Source: Akkermansiaceae bacterium (GTDB taxonomy: Bacteria; Verrucomicrobiota; Verrucomicrobiia; Verrucomicrobiales; Akkermansiaceae). Taken from it: a DNA stretch of 46,016 nt. A model generated the notes under the pieces. It was not told where the DNA came from. It saw only the letters and a program-made list of their open reading frames with translations, and did no database searches. The stretch spans positions 1 through 46,016 of the forward strand of contig CAIZNN010000066.1 in the NCBI GenBank assembly GCA_903934285.1, given 5' to 3'. The translations under genes were made by a program, and so were the position numbers. Below are positions 1-8,953 of this stretch, piece by piece; position 1 is the stretch's first letter; the number at the start of each line of letters is the position of its first letter.

Positions 1-140
1 TTAGCCTTACCCCGTTAGCCTTACCCCGTTAGCCTTACCCCGTTAGCCTTACCCCGTTAGCCTTACCCCGTTAGCCTTACCCCGTTAGCCTTACCCCGTT
101 AGCCTTACCCCGTTAGCCTTCCTCCGTTGGCCTTCTTGCA
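1..140. repeat. 14-bp tandem repeat array at window edge
   Basis: The window opens inside a head-to-tail array of the unit TTAGCCTTACCCCG. Eight perfect copies fill positions 1-112, followed by one copy with two changes (113-126) and a strongly degenerate one (127-140). The array may continue to the left of the window. It has no spacers and no convincing coding frame. Each unit carries the pentamer GTTAG across its junction, a word that also recurs through the rest of the window. The perfect identity of the inner copies and decay at the edge are typical of a slippage-driven minisatellite. Confidence 0.95.
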
Positions 141-289
141 TGCATCGCGGCGTCCGCCGTGAATTTCCCGGGGCGAAAATGCCGGCTGTGATTCGCTCTT
201 GACCGGTCCACGGCAACCCACCAGTATCTGTGGCAGAGGGCGGAGACACACTTCCAGTGTTCCGCTCTGCAAGAACACCCATTCATCCC

Positions 290-949
290 ATGAAACCAAT
301 CCATCGTATCGGACTGATCGCCCTGGCTGGAACTGCTCTCACCGTATCCTCGTGTGCCCCCGGCGGGCGTTCACCTTCAGGATTTCTGGGCAATTACAAG
401 CAGTTGGACGCCGGATACGGCACGGCCGACGCGGTTGCCGCCTACGTCAAACCGGGGGTTGACCTGAGAAAATACGACAGTGTGCTCCTCGATCCGGTCA
501 CCACGGTGGTCGCGACTCCGGGGATCAGTGCGCCAGTGAAGGACCAACTGGCAGCCTACATGAGCGCCTCGCTGCGGGCCCAGTTAGCCGGCAAGATGAA
601 GTTTGTCGGGGTGGCAGGTCCCTCCACGCTGCGAGTGCGCACCGCGTTGACCGATCTGGTAGAGCGGCGGAATCCGGGGACTCCCGTGACGGTCGTGCAT
701 GCCAGCCCGCGGGCAACTTTGACCGGAAGTCTGGGTTCTGATGCGGTGGCCACCTTTGTGTCGAATGTCTCGTTTGAAGGGGAAATTCTCGATTCGGTCA
801 CCGGCGAGCGCCTCGCCGCGTTGAGCGATCACCGGCTTAGCGCCAAACGCAAGGCCACGGCCGCCACCCCTTGGGCGACGGTGCGCAGCAACATGAGCCA
901 AGGAGCCGCCCGGCTCTGGCAGCGCGTCGCGGCAGTGCGCAACCTCTGA
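290..949 (+). CDS. DUF3313-like lipoprotein
   Basis: This 219-residue protein starts at an ATG followed by a lipoprotein signal peptide: MKPIHR, a hydrophobic stretch, then the lipobox VSSC, so the mature protein should begin at Cys22. The body, with the early sequence GFLGNY and the phrase VKPGVDLRKYDSVLLDPV, resembles DUF3313, a family of bacterial lipoproteins of unknown function. An upstream in-frame start at 230 exists but would bury the signal peptide, so 290 is preferred. It stands alone ahead of the metal-efflux genes on the same strand, with 91 bp before the next gene. Its role is unknown; the DUF3313 assignment is by recognition of motifs only. Confidence 0.85.
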   Translation: MKPIHRIGLIALAGTALTVSSCAPGGRSPSGFLGNYKQLDAGYGTADAVAAYVKPGVDLRKYDSVLLDPVTTVVATPGISAPVKDQLAAYMSASLRAQLAGKMKFVGVAGPSTLRVRTALTDLVERRNPGTPVTVVHASPRATLTGSLGSDAVATFVSNVSFEGEILDSVTGERLAALSDHRLSAKRKATAATPWATVRSNMSQGAARLWQRVAAVRNL

Positions 950-1040
950 AATGGCGACCTCACGTTGCGCGACCTCAGGCTGAAGGATCCCGCCTGGTTT
1001 TGTTGGAATAATCGCCCTCCTTGTCCCTCGCAGCAGTGTC

Positions 1041-1409
1041 ATGGGCATCAAGACGTTGATCACCTTATTCCTTGGGCTGGCTTTCCAGCTCGCCCAGGTG
1101 GTGCCGGGTGGTGGCGTCACCGCGCCCTGTGGCGCATCGGCCACCACGCCATGTGAATGCTGCGCCGGAAGCAACTCCTGCTGCTGCGCGACCAGCGAGG
1201 CGCCCGATCCCACGCCGGCGCCGCCACCCCTGCCCCCCCCAGGCACGCTGAAAGTCGGCGCCATGAAAACCGCGGACACCCAGGTTGTCGCGGTCCCGTG
1301 GCACGACGCCGGGCTGCCAGCTAGCCGCGCGGGGGCACCGGTATCCCCGCCACGCGCCGGCTTTGCCGGGGTCCGGCTGGCGGTGGCGTTTTGCAGTTTT
1401 GTCATCTGA
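1041..1409 (+). CDS. Small Cys-rich exported protein upstream of Cu/Ag efflux genes
   Basis: A 122-residue predicted protein with a hydrophobic N-terminal signal (MGIKTLITLFLGLAFQLAQ) followed by a dense cysteine cluster at residues 30-49: one Cys, then CECC, then CCC within about 20 residues. A Pro-rich linker and a variable tail follow. I do not recognise a family. The cysteine cluster and the position 110 bp ahead of tolC-cusB-cusA suggest, as inference only, a periplasmic or secreted soft-metal binder. The C-terminal half has low complexity and may be poorly constrained. A long antisense frame covers the region but lacks any family resemblance. Confidence 0.6.
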   Translation: MGIKTLITLFLGLAFQLAQVVPGGGVTAPCGASATTPCECCAGSNSCCCATSEAPDPTPAPPPLPPPGTLKVGAMKTADTQVVAVPWHDAGLPASRAGAPVSPPRAGFAGVRLAVAFCSFVI

Positions 1410-1519
1410 GTCAGCGCCCTGACAGGCGTATTGTGCCTGCTCATCTCCACCATTTGGGTTGCGGGGTGATCCGGCGCCGGGTTTCTAACCGTGTTTTATA
1501 ACAATGACTCCATGGACTT

Positions 1520-2755
1520 ATGCATGCGAAATTTCTTGCCGGTCTGGCTGTGGCCGGCGGCCTGCTGCACGCGGGCGAAGCGCAGCTGCTGAATGATGCC
1601 TTGCTCTCACAGTTGCGAGTGGAAGCGTCCCGCAACCACCCGGCTGCCGCCGCAGGCAAGTACCGCGCCACGGCCGCCGGACACGACGTGCACGCCATCC
1701 GCTTGTGGGACGACCCCATGGTCGGTCTCGGCTTGATGGCTGCCGAACGCATGATGCGCGCCAATGACGGAGATATCATCGTCGGGGTCGAACAGGCACT
1801 GCCAAAACCCGGGCTGTACGACGCCAAGCGCCGCAAAGCGGAAGCCATCCACCGCGCCGAGGCGGCCAACTCGACTGCCGCCGCACTCACCGCCGGCGCC
1901 ACCGCCGCACGCGATGCCATCGAATTGGCCTTGGCCGATGACTCGCTCACGCTGCAACAAGCGCAAGTCCGCTGGCTCGCGACAATGACGGAAAACGCCC
2001 GCCAACGGGCGGCCGATCCCACCGGCTCGAGTCTCGACGCGTTGCGCATGGCAACCGAGCTGGCCAAGGAGACGCAGGTGCTCGACGCCGCCCGCCGCAG
2101 CCGCGAGGGGATTGCCAGAAAACTCAACCTCACCCTTGGCCGCAGCTTGGACTCGGCGTGGCCCGCGTTGCAACTGCCAGCCACGCCGCCGCCGGTGCCG
2201 CTCGCCCCGGCGGAGATTGCGCGCATCCCGCATGCCAATCCCAAGGTCCGCGCGATGAAGGCAATGGCCGGCGCCGCCGGCCAGGACACCCGCATTGCCG
2301 AGCGCGACCGCTGGCCTGATATCTCGGTCGGCATCGACGGCAATGGCTACTCGGGCGGCGAGTGGCGCAGCACCACGGTGGGCGTCAAAATGAGCCTGCC
2401 GTGGTTCAATGACCTTGCCTATCAAGCCGGCATTGCCGCCGCCCGCACCCGCCAACTCGCCGCCAGCCGGGAGGTGGAAGCCATGCGCCTGGAAGTCGCA
2501 ACCGAAGTTCTAACATCCGCCACCGCCGCCGCCAATGCCGCCGCCCAGGCGCGCGCCTATGGCGGCGAGATCCACGCCAAGGCGCTGCAAACCACCCGCT
2601 CCATCGAGGCCGCGTGGCTCAGCTCGAAGGCTCCCCTCACCGACTTGCTGGATGCCAGCCGCATGCTCTTCGCCATCCGTCTCGAACGGGCCCGCCTCAT
2701 CGCCATGCAGTTGGCGGCGCTCGAACAACTCCGCAGCCTCGTGCCTAACCGCTAA
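1520..2755 (+). CDS. TolC/CusC-like outer membrane efflux protein
   Basis: A 411-residue TolC-family protein, the outer-membrane channel of a tripartite heavy-metal efflux pump. The N-terminus has a signal peptide (MHAKFLAGLAVAGGLLHAGEA). The remainder is Ala-rich and helical, with the internal repeat layout of the OEP family: a first half with the phrase GVEQALPKPG and a second half with VGVKMSLPWFN. It is shorter than E. coli CusC (about 460) and has no evident lipobox Cys. The stop lies 4 bp before the adaptor gene, so it is almost certainly co-transcribed with the next two genes. A TATAAC at 1497-1502 could be a -10 box, but no good -35 was found. Confidence 0.9.
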   Translation: MHAKFLAGLAVAGGLLHAGEAQLLNDALLSQLRVEASRNHPAAAAGKYRATAAGHDVHAIRLWDDPMVGLGLMAAERMMRANDGDIIVGVEQALPKPGLYDAKRRKAEAIHRAEAANSTAAALTAGATAARDAIELALADDSLTLQQAQVRWLATMTENARQRAADPTGSSLDALRMATELAKETQVLDAARRSREGIARKLNLTLGRSLDSAWPALQLPATPPPVPLAPAEIARIPHANPKVRAMKAMAGAAGQDTRIAERDRWPDISVGIDGNGYSGGEWRSTTVGVKMSLPWFNDLAYQAGIAAARTRQLAASREVEAMRLEVATEVLTSATAAANAAAQARAYGGEIHAKALQTTRSIEAAWLSSKAPLTDLLDASRMLFAIRLERARLIAMQLAALEQLRSLVPNR

Positions 2756-2759
2756 TGCC

Positions 2760-4478
2760 ATGAAAGCCTTCCTCACCATCCTTCTAACCGCCATAGTCAC
2801 GGCCGCCGCCACCTGGCTCGCCTTGCGCCACTTCCCGGCAGCCCCGGCGCCCCCCGCCGCCGCCGCCGCCGCCGCGCGCGCGCTGCGTTTCTATCAATGT
2901 GCGATGCACCCGCAGGTGACCAGCGACAAGCCCGGCCGTTGCACGATCTGCGGGATGGAACTCACCCCGATTTACCGAGGCGAGCAGGGCCTCGACGGCG
3001 CCGGTGGCGACAACGTCGTCGCGCTCACCCAAAATCAGATCCAGGTGCTGCACGTTCAAACTGCGGAGGCCACCACCCGCCCCTTGGTCCGCACCCTGCG
3101 GGTGGCCGGCACGATCGCGGAAAACGCCACCCGCCACCGCGTGTTGGCGGCCTACGTCGAGGGGCGCATCGACCGCTTGGATGTGAACTATCTGGGGGAA
3201 GAGGTCACCGCAGGGCAACCGCTCGCGGAGATCTACAGCCCGGGGTTGCTGCAGGCCGAGCGCGAATACCGCCAACTCGGCGGCGACCTGCGCAAGGGCA
3301 CCGCGCTGCGTCTGCGCCAGATGGGCCTGGCGCCGGCGCAGATCGAAGCCCTCGAGCACAAGCCCGCCGATGCTCTCACCTCGCAACTGCTCTCTCCCAT
3401 CAGCGGCACGGTGGTGGTGCAGGCGGCTTCCGCCGGCCAATATGTGGCCACCGGCGAGCGGCTGTTTGAAATCGCGGATTTCTCCACCATGTGGTTCCTT
3501 TTCCGCGCCTATGAACAGGACCTGCCGTGGCTGGGCACCGGCCTGACCGTTAGAGTCACCACCCCGTCGGTCCCCACCAAATCCTACACTGGCAAAATCA
3601 CTTTCATCGATCCGACCCTCGACGAGGCCACCCGTTCCGCCAGCGTGCGCGTCGAGTTGCCCAATCCGCCCGTTAATGGCAAACGCGAACTGCTCAACCG
3701 CCTCTACGCCGATGGCATGGTCGAACTCGAGGCACCCGCAGTCCTAACCGTGCCGCGCGCCGCGGTGATCCAAACCGGTCCTGAAGCGGTGGTTTACATC
3801 GATCAGGGCGGCGGCGGCTACCAGCGCCAAGTGGTGCAAACCGGCCGCCGCGGCGATGTCTATCAGGAGATTCTGGCCGGTCTCAAGGAGGGCGCGCGGG
3901 TGGTCACCAACGGCAACCTGCTCATCGACGGCCAGGCGGAAATGAACCGCGCATTCATGGCGCCGGCCGCAGCAGTCGCCACCGCCGAACCACCCGCCGC
4001 AGCCAAGCCGGTGGCCGCCGCCTTGAACGACACGCAAAAATCCGCCATCGCGGCATTCGTCAAGGTCGCCGACGCGATGGCGGCGGCGCTGGGGGCGGAC
4101 GACCTAACAACATTCGCGGCGGCGGGCGCGCCCGTGATGGCAACGACCGCCGCCATGATCCAACAACTCCGTCCCACGGCAGCGGATGGCAAGGCCCTCG
4201 ATGCCCTCGACGGCGCCCGGCATTTCCACGGGGTGGGCGAGCTGAAAGCCGCGCGGCAGGCGTTCCACCGCTTCTCGGTGGCGGCCACTGCGGTGCTCGG
4301 GCCGTTGCGCAAGGCGGGCGGGATGCCGGCGTTCCAGGTTTACGAGTGCGGCATGGTCGACGAGGCCATTTCCGGCGTGCCCAAGACAGCCCGCTGGATT
4401 CAGGCCGGCGGCCGTGAGATGAGGAACCCGTTTTTCGGTGCGGCGATGCCGGATTGCGGCGTGGAAATCCAACCCTAA
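2760..4478 (+). CDS. cusB: CusB-type RND periplasmic adaptor with heavy-metal-binding and DUF3347-like domains
   Basis: A 572-residue membrane-fusion protein of a heavy-metal RND efflux system. An N-terminal membrane anchor (residues 1-21) and an Ala/Pro linker lead into a heavy-metal-binding domain at about 44-72, with FYQCAMHP and CTICGM supplying Cys47, Met49, His50, Cys61, Cys64 and Met66. The HlyD/CusB barrel-sandwich and beta-barrel follow (about 90-400). The C-terminal 140 residues resemble DUF3347, including YECGM and RNPFFGAAMPDCG. That tail supplies further Cys/Met ligands and is absent from E. coli CusB. The start ATG is chosen because it immediately precedes the hydrophobic anchor; a longer upstream frame overlaps tolC. 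Spacing to cusA is 5 bp. Confidence 0.93.
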   Translation: MKAFLTILLTAIVTAAATWLALRHFPAAPAPPAAAAAAARALRFYQCAMHPQVTSDKPGRCTICGMELTPIYRGEQGLDGAGGDNVVALTQNQIQVLHVQTAEATTRPLVRTLRVAGTIAENATRHRVLAAYVEGRIDRLDVNYLGEEVTAGQPLAEIYSPGLLQAEREYRQLGGDLRKGTALRLRQMGLAPAQIEALEHKPADALTSQLLSPISGTVVVQAASAGQYVATGERLFEIADFSTMWFLFRAYEQDLPWLGTGLTVRVTTPSVPTKSYTGKITFIDPTLDEATRSASVRVELPNPPVNGKRELLNRLYADGMVELEAPAVLTVPRAAVIQTGPEAVVYIDQGGGGYQRQVVQTGRRGDVYQEILAGLKEGARVVTNGNLLIDGQAEMNRAFMAPAAAVATAEPPAAAKPVAAALNDTQKSAIAAFVKVADAMAAALGADDLTTFAAAGAPVMATTAAMIQQLRPTAADGKALDALDGARHFHGVGELKAARQAFHRFSVAATAVLGPLRKAGGMPAFQVYECGMVDEAISGVPKTARWIQAGGREMRNPFFGAAMPDCGVEIQP

Positions 4479-4483
4479 CCCTC

Positions 4484-7400
4484 ATGATTGACACCATCAT
4501 CCACTGGAGCCTGCGCAACCGCTTTCTCGTCATTTGCGGCGCGCTCATGCTCATCGCCCTGGGCATCCGCGCCCTGCGCCTCACCCCGGTGGACGCGATC
4601 CCGGACCTAACAGAAAACCAGGTGCTGGTGTATGGCGAATGGATGGGCCGCAGCCCGCAGGAGGTGGAGGACCAGGTGACCTATCCGTTGTCCACCGGCC
4701 TGCAGGGTCTGGCCGGGGTCAAGGAGGTGCGCGCCAGTTCGATGTTCGGCTTCTCGTTGCTGACCATCATCTTCGAGGAAGGGGTGGACACCTACTTCGC
4801 CCGCACCCGGGTGTTGGAGCGGCTCAACTATCTGCAAGGCGCGATGCCCGAGGGGGTGAAGCCGCAACTCGGTCCTGACGCCTCGGGGCTGGGCTGGGTC
4901 TATCAATACTATCTGCACGTCGATCCGGCCAAGGCGGCGGATGGCGGCTATGACTTGGCGCAACTCCGCTCGCTGCAGGATTGGAAGATCCGTTATGAAC
5001 TCGCCAGCGTGCAAGGCGTCGCCGAGGTCGCCAGCATCGGCGGCTTTGTCAAACAATATCAAATCGAGCTGTCGTCCACCAAGATGCGTGCCGCCAACGT
5101 CACGCTGATGGAGGTGCTCACCGCGGTGCAAAATGCCAACCTCAATGTCGGCGGCAAGACCGTCGAGGAAAACGGCGCGGAATTCGTGCTGCGCGGCGTG
5201 GGGCTGGTCACCACCGCGGAGGATTTGGAACTGGTCACGGTGAAGGCGAAGGATGGGATCCCGATCTATCTGCGGGATCTGGCGACGATCCAGCTCGGCG
5301 CCGATTTCCGCCGTGGCGCGCTGGATCTCAACGGCCAGGAAGCGGTAGGCGGCACGGTGGTGATGCGCAGCGGCGAGAATGCCAAGGCGGTCATCGAGCG
5401 GGTCAAGGTGAAGCTCGGCGAGATCGCGTCGAGCCTGCCGCCCGGGGTGACGATCCGGCCGTTCTATGACCGCAGCGATTTGATCGACCGCACCATCGAC
5501 ACGCTCAAGCACGCGCTGATCGAGGAAATCATTTTGGTCACCCTCGCGCACATCGTGTTGTTATGGCATTTCCGCAGCATCCTGATTGTGACGTTGCCGT
5601 TGCCGGTGTCGATCCTGATATCATTCTTGCTGATGAGGCAATTCGGCATCACCAGCAACATCATGTCGCTCACCGGCATCGCCATCGCCATCGGCGTGCT
5701 GGTGGACGCGGCGATTGTGGTCACCGAAAACGTCATCCGCCATTGTGAAAAAGAGCAGCAGCACAAAGGCCGCCCGCTCACCCGCCCGGAGACCTGGGAC
5801 ACCACGCTGGCCGCCTGCAAACAAGTGGGACGGCCGATTTTCTTCGCGATGGCCATCATCATCCTCGCCTTTGTGCCGGTCTTCGCGCTGACCGGCCAAG
5901 AGGGCAAGTTGTTCCATCCGCTGGCCTTCACCAAGACCTTTGCGATGATTGGCTCCACCCTGTTAGCCGTGACGCTGGTGCCGGTGCTGTGCTCGCTGTT
6001 AGTGCGGGGGCCGTTCCACGCCGAGGACAAGAACCTGGTGATGAGATTGCTGCTGCGGATCTACGAGCCGACCCTCGACTGGGCGCTCAAGCACCGCAGG
6101 ACGGTGCTCGGCGCGGCGGGACTGATTCTCGCCGTTTCATTGTTAGTGGCATTCGGCCTGCCGCGCGCCGCGGTGAAGTCCCTCAGCGACGCCGGCTATC
6201 CGCGGGTGGCGGGGCTGGTCACCGGGTTTGGCCGGGAATTCATGCCGCCGCTCAACGAAGGCAGCTTGTTGTACATGCCGGTGATGCTGCCCAAGACCGG
6301 CTTGAAGGAGATCCAGCGGGTGATGTCGTGGCAGGACAGCGTCATAGCAGCCACTCCGGAAGTGGCCAGCGTGGCGGGCAAGCTCGGCCGCTTTGAAACC
6401 GCCACCGACCCGGCCCCCACCGAGATGTTGGAAACCACCATCATGCTCAAGCCGGAGTACATTCCCGCCGGCTGGTTGCGCGTGAGGCGCAACCCGGCGT
6501 GGCGCGCGGGCATGACCCTGGACAAGCTCAAGGCCGAACTCAGCGAGAAGATGAAGCAGGTGCCCGGCTATGTCCCGGCCTTGCTGCAGCCGATTGAAAA
6601 CCGCATCCTGATGCTCCACACCGGCATCCGCGCCCAAGTCGGCGTGAAGATCTACGGCGACAATCTCGACGCGATCCAACAAAAGGCGTTTGAGATCGAG
6701 AAACTCATCAACGGCATCGCCGGGGCGACGGGCGTGTCGCCCTCCCGCGTCCAGGGCAAACCCTACCTCAACATCGAGGTGGACCGCATCGCCATGGCGC
6801 GTTACGGCCTGAGCGCCCGCGACGTGCTCGACGCGGTGGAAATCGCCATCGGCGGCAAGAACGTCAGCACCACCATCGAAGGGCGCCAGCGCTTCCCGAT
6901 CCAGATCCGTGTCGAACGCGGCGAGCGCGACGACATCGCCAAGCTCGGCCGCATTCTCATCGCCGCGCCGCGCGGCATGAGCGGCGGCGACTCACCTAAC
7001 ATCCCCTACATCCCGCTGGGCATGGTGTCCAAGATCAGCCGCGGGGTCGGCGCCAATGAAATCGCCTCGGACAACGGCCGCCTCCGCTCGTTTGTCCAGG
7101 CCAACGTCCAGGACCGCGACCTTGGCGGCTTCGTTGGGGAGCTGGAACAAAAGCTCAAGGCCGTCACCTGGCAGGGCATGACCTACAAGCTGACCGGCGA
7201 ATACGAGAACCAGCGCCGCTTTGCGCAGACCATGCAGCTGGTGTTGCCGATCGTGCTGCTGGTGATCTTCGTGTTGCTCTACCTCGTCTATCATAGCGCG
7301 CTGGAAGCCGCCCACGTCATGCTCGCGGTGCCCTTCGCGCTGAGCGGCGGCGTGCTGCTGCAGAAGTTGCTAGGATACAACTTCAACGGCGCGGTGTGGG

Positions 7401-7765
7401 TCGGTTACATCGCGCTGTTTGGCACCGCGGTGCAGACCGGGGTGGTGATGGTGGTCTATCTGGAGGAAACCGTGAAAGCCCGCATGGCCGAAAAGGGCGC
7501 GGCCTTCAGCAGCGCCGATCTGATGCAAGCGGTCAAGGACGGCGCCCGCCTCCGGCTGCGCCCGAAAGTCATGACCGTGGCGACCATCGTCGCCAGTCTG
7601 CTGCCGATCATGTGGAGCCACCGCCAGGGGGCGGAAGTCATGCAGCCGCTGGCCACCCCGGTCATCGGCGGCATGCTCTCCAGCCTGGTGCACATCCTCA
7701 TCGTCACCCCGGTGATTTTCCTGTGGCTGCGCGAACGCGAATTGCGCAAGCGCGGAACGAGCTAG
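4484..7765 (+). CDS. cusA: CusA/CzcA-family heavy-metal RND transporter, probably Cu(I)/Ag(I)
   Basis: A 1093-residue HME-RND inner-membrane proton antiporter that exports metal ions through the adaptor and TolC partner. The N-terminal helix is followed by the family phrase PVDAIPDLTENQV. The TM4 proton-relay motif GVLVDAAIVVTENV carries Asp408. Methionines equivalent to the CusA binding triad appear conserved: Met598 in LLYMP, Met648 in TEMLETTI and Met710 in ILMLHTGI. This supports Cu(I)/Ag(I) rather than divalent metal export. A short stretch of extra residues (about 560-582) precedes GREFMPPLNEG compared with E. coli CusA as I remember it. It is the last gene of the operon; a hairpin at 7769-7798 follows at once. 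Confidence 0.95.
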   Translation: MIDTIIHWSLRNRFLVICGALMLIALGIRALRLTPVDAIPDLTENQVLVYGEWMGRSPQEVEDQVTYPLSTGLQGLAGVKEVRASSMFGFSLLTIIFEEGVDTYFARTRVLERLNYLQGAMPEGVKPQLGPDASGLGWVYQYYLHVDPAKAADGGYDLAQLRSLQDWKIRYELASVQGVAEVASIGGFVKQYQIELSSTKMRAANVTLMEVLTAVQNANLNVGGKTVEENGAEFVLRGVGLVTTAEDLELVTVKAKDGIPIYLRDLATIQLGADFRRGALDLNGQEAVGGTVVMRSGENAKAVIERVKVKLGEIASSLPPGVTIRPFYDRSDLIDRTIDTLKHALIEEIILVTLAHIVLLWHFRSILIVTLPLPVSILISFLLMRQFGITSNIMSLTGIAIAIGVLVDAAIVVTENVIRHCEKEQQHKGRPLTRPETWDTTLAACKQVGRPIFFAMAIIILAFVPVFALTGQEGKLFHPLAFTKTFAMIGSTLLAVTLVPVLCSLLVRGPFHAEDKNLVMRLLLRIYEPTLDWALKHRRTVLGAAGLILAVSLLVAFGLPRAAVKSLSDAGYPRVAGLVTGFGREFMPPLNEGSLLYMPVMLPKTGLKEIQRVMSWQDSVIAATPEVASVAGKLGRFETATDPAPTEMLETTIMLKPEYIPAGWLRVRRNPAWRAGMTLDKLKAELSEKMKQVPGYVPALLQPIENRILMLHTGIRAQVGVKIYGDNLDAIQQKAFEIEKLINGIAGATGVSPSRVQGKPYLNIEVDRIAMARYGLSARDVLDAVEIAIGGKNVSTTIEGRQRFPIQIRVERGERDDIAKLGRILIAAPRGMSGGDSPNIPYIPLGMVSKISRGVGANEIASDNGRLRSFVQANVQDRDLGGFVGELEQKLKAVTWQGMTYKLTGEYENQRRFAQTMQLVLPIVLLVIFVLLYLVYHSALEAAHVMLAVPFALSGGVLLQKLLGYNFNGAVWVGYIALFGTAVQTGVVMVVYLEETVKARMAEKGAAFSSADLMQAVKDGARLRLRPKVMTVATIVASLLPIMWSHRQGAEVMQPLATPVIGGMLSSLVHILIVTPVIFLWLRERELRKRGTS

Positions 7766-7768
7766 TGT

Positions 7769-7798
7769 TGGAGTGCGGGGACTCGTCACCGCACTCCA
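7769..7798. repeat. 30-nt near-perfect palindrome between convergent genes
   Basis: The stem TGGAGTGCGG pairs perfectly with CCGCACTCCA around a 10-nt loop. Within the loop GAC and GTC can pair further, making an almost complete 30-nt palindrome. It sits 4 bp after the cusA stop and 43 bp before the tatD-like stop. It could act as a bidirectional transcription stop, although no T-run follows on either side, so a dispersed palindromic repeat is at least as likely. Confidence 0.7.
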
Positions 7799-7840
7799 TG
7801 CTGGCCCCACAACCGGCATCACCGCGTCACCGGCCGCGCC

Positions 7841-8623
7841 CTACCAGCCGAAACACGCGCGGGCATTGCTGGTTGTTAGTTCGGCGAGGGCCTCGGCGCT
7901 CATGCCCAGCGCGCGGGCCAGCCCGCCGCCGATGGCCGGCAGATTGGCCGGATGATTGCGCTGGCCGGGCAACGGATGAGTCAGATAGGGCGGCGGCGGC
8001 AACATCTCCGGCGCATCGGTTTCCAGCAATATGCGCGCGCGCGGCAACTGCCGGAACACCTCTAACACCGCCGCCTGGCGCGGCTGCAACCCCCTCCCGG
8101 AGAACGAGAAATACGCCCCCAGCGGCAGCAGCCGGCGCGCCATTTCCAAGGACCCGCTATATGAGTGCAACACGAAGGGTGGCAACGGGGCCTCGGCCGC
8201 CACTGTCTCTAGCAAACGCCCCCAGGCCCTCACGCAGTGGATGGTCACGGTGCGCTGCAACTCGCGGGCAATGCGCAGTTGCGCCACCAACACCGGCACC
8301 TGCGCCGCCACCGCCGGCACCGCCACCCAGCGGTCCAGCCCGCACTCCCCCACCCCCGCCTGCGGGAGTTTTTCTAACAACCAGCGGAGCCGCCGCTGCC
8401 ACTGCGCGCCGGCCTCATGCGCATGCCACGGATGGATCCCGAACGCCGGGACCAGTGTCTGCGGATAGGCCGCCGCCAAGGCGGCCACCGCCGCCCACTC
8501 GGCCTCGCAAGTGGCATTGACCACAGCGCGCAGCACCCCGGCGCCAGCCATCGCGGCAAGCAGGGGCGGCGCAGCCCCCAAACTCGCCTCTTGCAGGTGA
8601 TTGTGACAGTCGATCCAGTGCAT
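7841..8623 (-). CDS. TatD-family metal-dependent hydrolase
   Basis: A 260-residue TIM-barrel hydrolase of the TatD DNase family. The N-terminal metal motif is present as WIDCHNHL. Further family positions include FGIHPWH (about 90), VGECGLDR (about 120), TIHCVRAWG (about 160), VLHSYSG (about 185) and the late ETDAPEMLPPP (about 215). All metal ligands expected for the family (His-x-His, Glu, His, His, Asp) therefore appear to be kept. The ATG at 8623 directly precedes the HxH strand; a longer frame to 8710 adds 29 residues without family resemblance. The likely substrate is DNA or a nucleotide-like molecule; the physiological role is uncertain. Confidence 0.9.
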   Translation of the reverse strand: MHWIDCHNHLQEASLGAAPPLLAAMAGAGVLRAVVNATCEAEWAAVAALAAAYPQTLVPAFGIHPWHAHEAGAQWQRRLRWLLEKLPQAGVGECGLDRWVAVPAVAAQVPVLVAQLRIARELQRTVTIHCVRAWGRLLETVAAEAPLPPFVLHSYSGSLEMARRLLPLGAYFSFSGRGLQPRQAAVLEVFRQLPRARILLETDAPEMLPPPPYLTHPLPGQRNHPANLPAIGGGLARALGMSAEALAELTTSNARACFGW

Positions 8624-8953
8624 GCTCAGTTCGGCACTTGCCAATCCGAGGGTGCCACCGATTTGCCGCAGCGAAAGGCCAAACCGCCGGGCAGCCCGGA
8701 ATTGCGCCAATACTGAGCCAATCCGGCGGTTTCAGCCGGATTTGCACACGATTTGGGCAATTATGCGTAGTCATCCGCCGCCTTTGTCCCCAGAGTCCGC
8801 CAGCTTCAACGCAGTAACGCCCCCGCAAAAGCCCTTTCCCCACCCGTCACGCCAACCCGTTATCCTACCCCGACGCACAATCCCGAGCCAAGTTTAGCAC
8901 CCAACCGCAAGCACCACCAACCGCAAAATCTCAAACCTCAATCAACACCCCCG
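8624..8953. other. Intergenic region between divergent genes, 330 bp
   Basis: This gap separates the tatD-like gene (left, minus strand) from the cytochrome island (right, plus strand), so it must hold the 5' control region of both. One inverted repeat is visible: ATCCGGC and GCCGGAT (8721-8727 and 8735-8741) around a 7-nt loop, a possible operator. The 100 bp before the cytochrome start is C-rich and A-rich with few G. I could not identify a convincing -35/-10 pair. Confidence 0.5.

Noticed and set aside
1..140. Possible CRISPR array
   Set aside because: Units are 14 bp and directly abutting, with no spacers and no cas genes nearby.
7396..8520. 374-residue plus-strand frame across the cusA end and the tatD-like gene
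   Set aside because: It overlaps two well-supported genes in other frames and is mostly Pro/Ala/Arg low complexity.
8624..8710. HTH-like extension (GLSLRQIGGTLGLAS) of the tatD-like gene
   Set aside because: It resembles a helix-turn-helix by eye, but TatD proteins do not carry one and the ATG at 8623 fits the family start.
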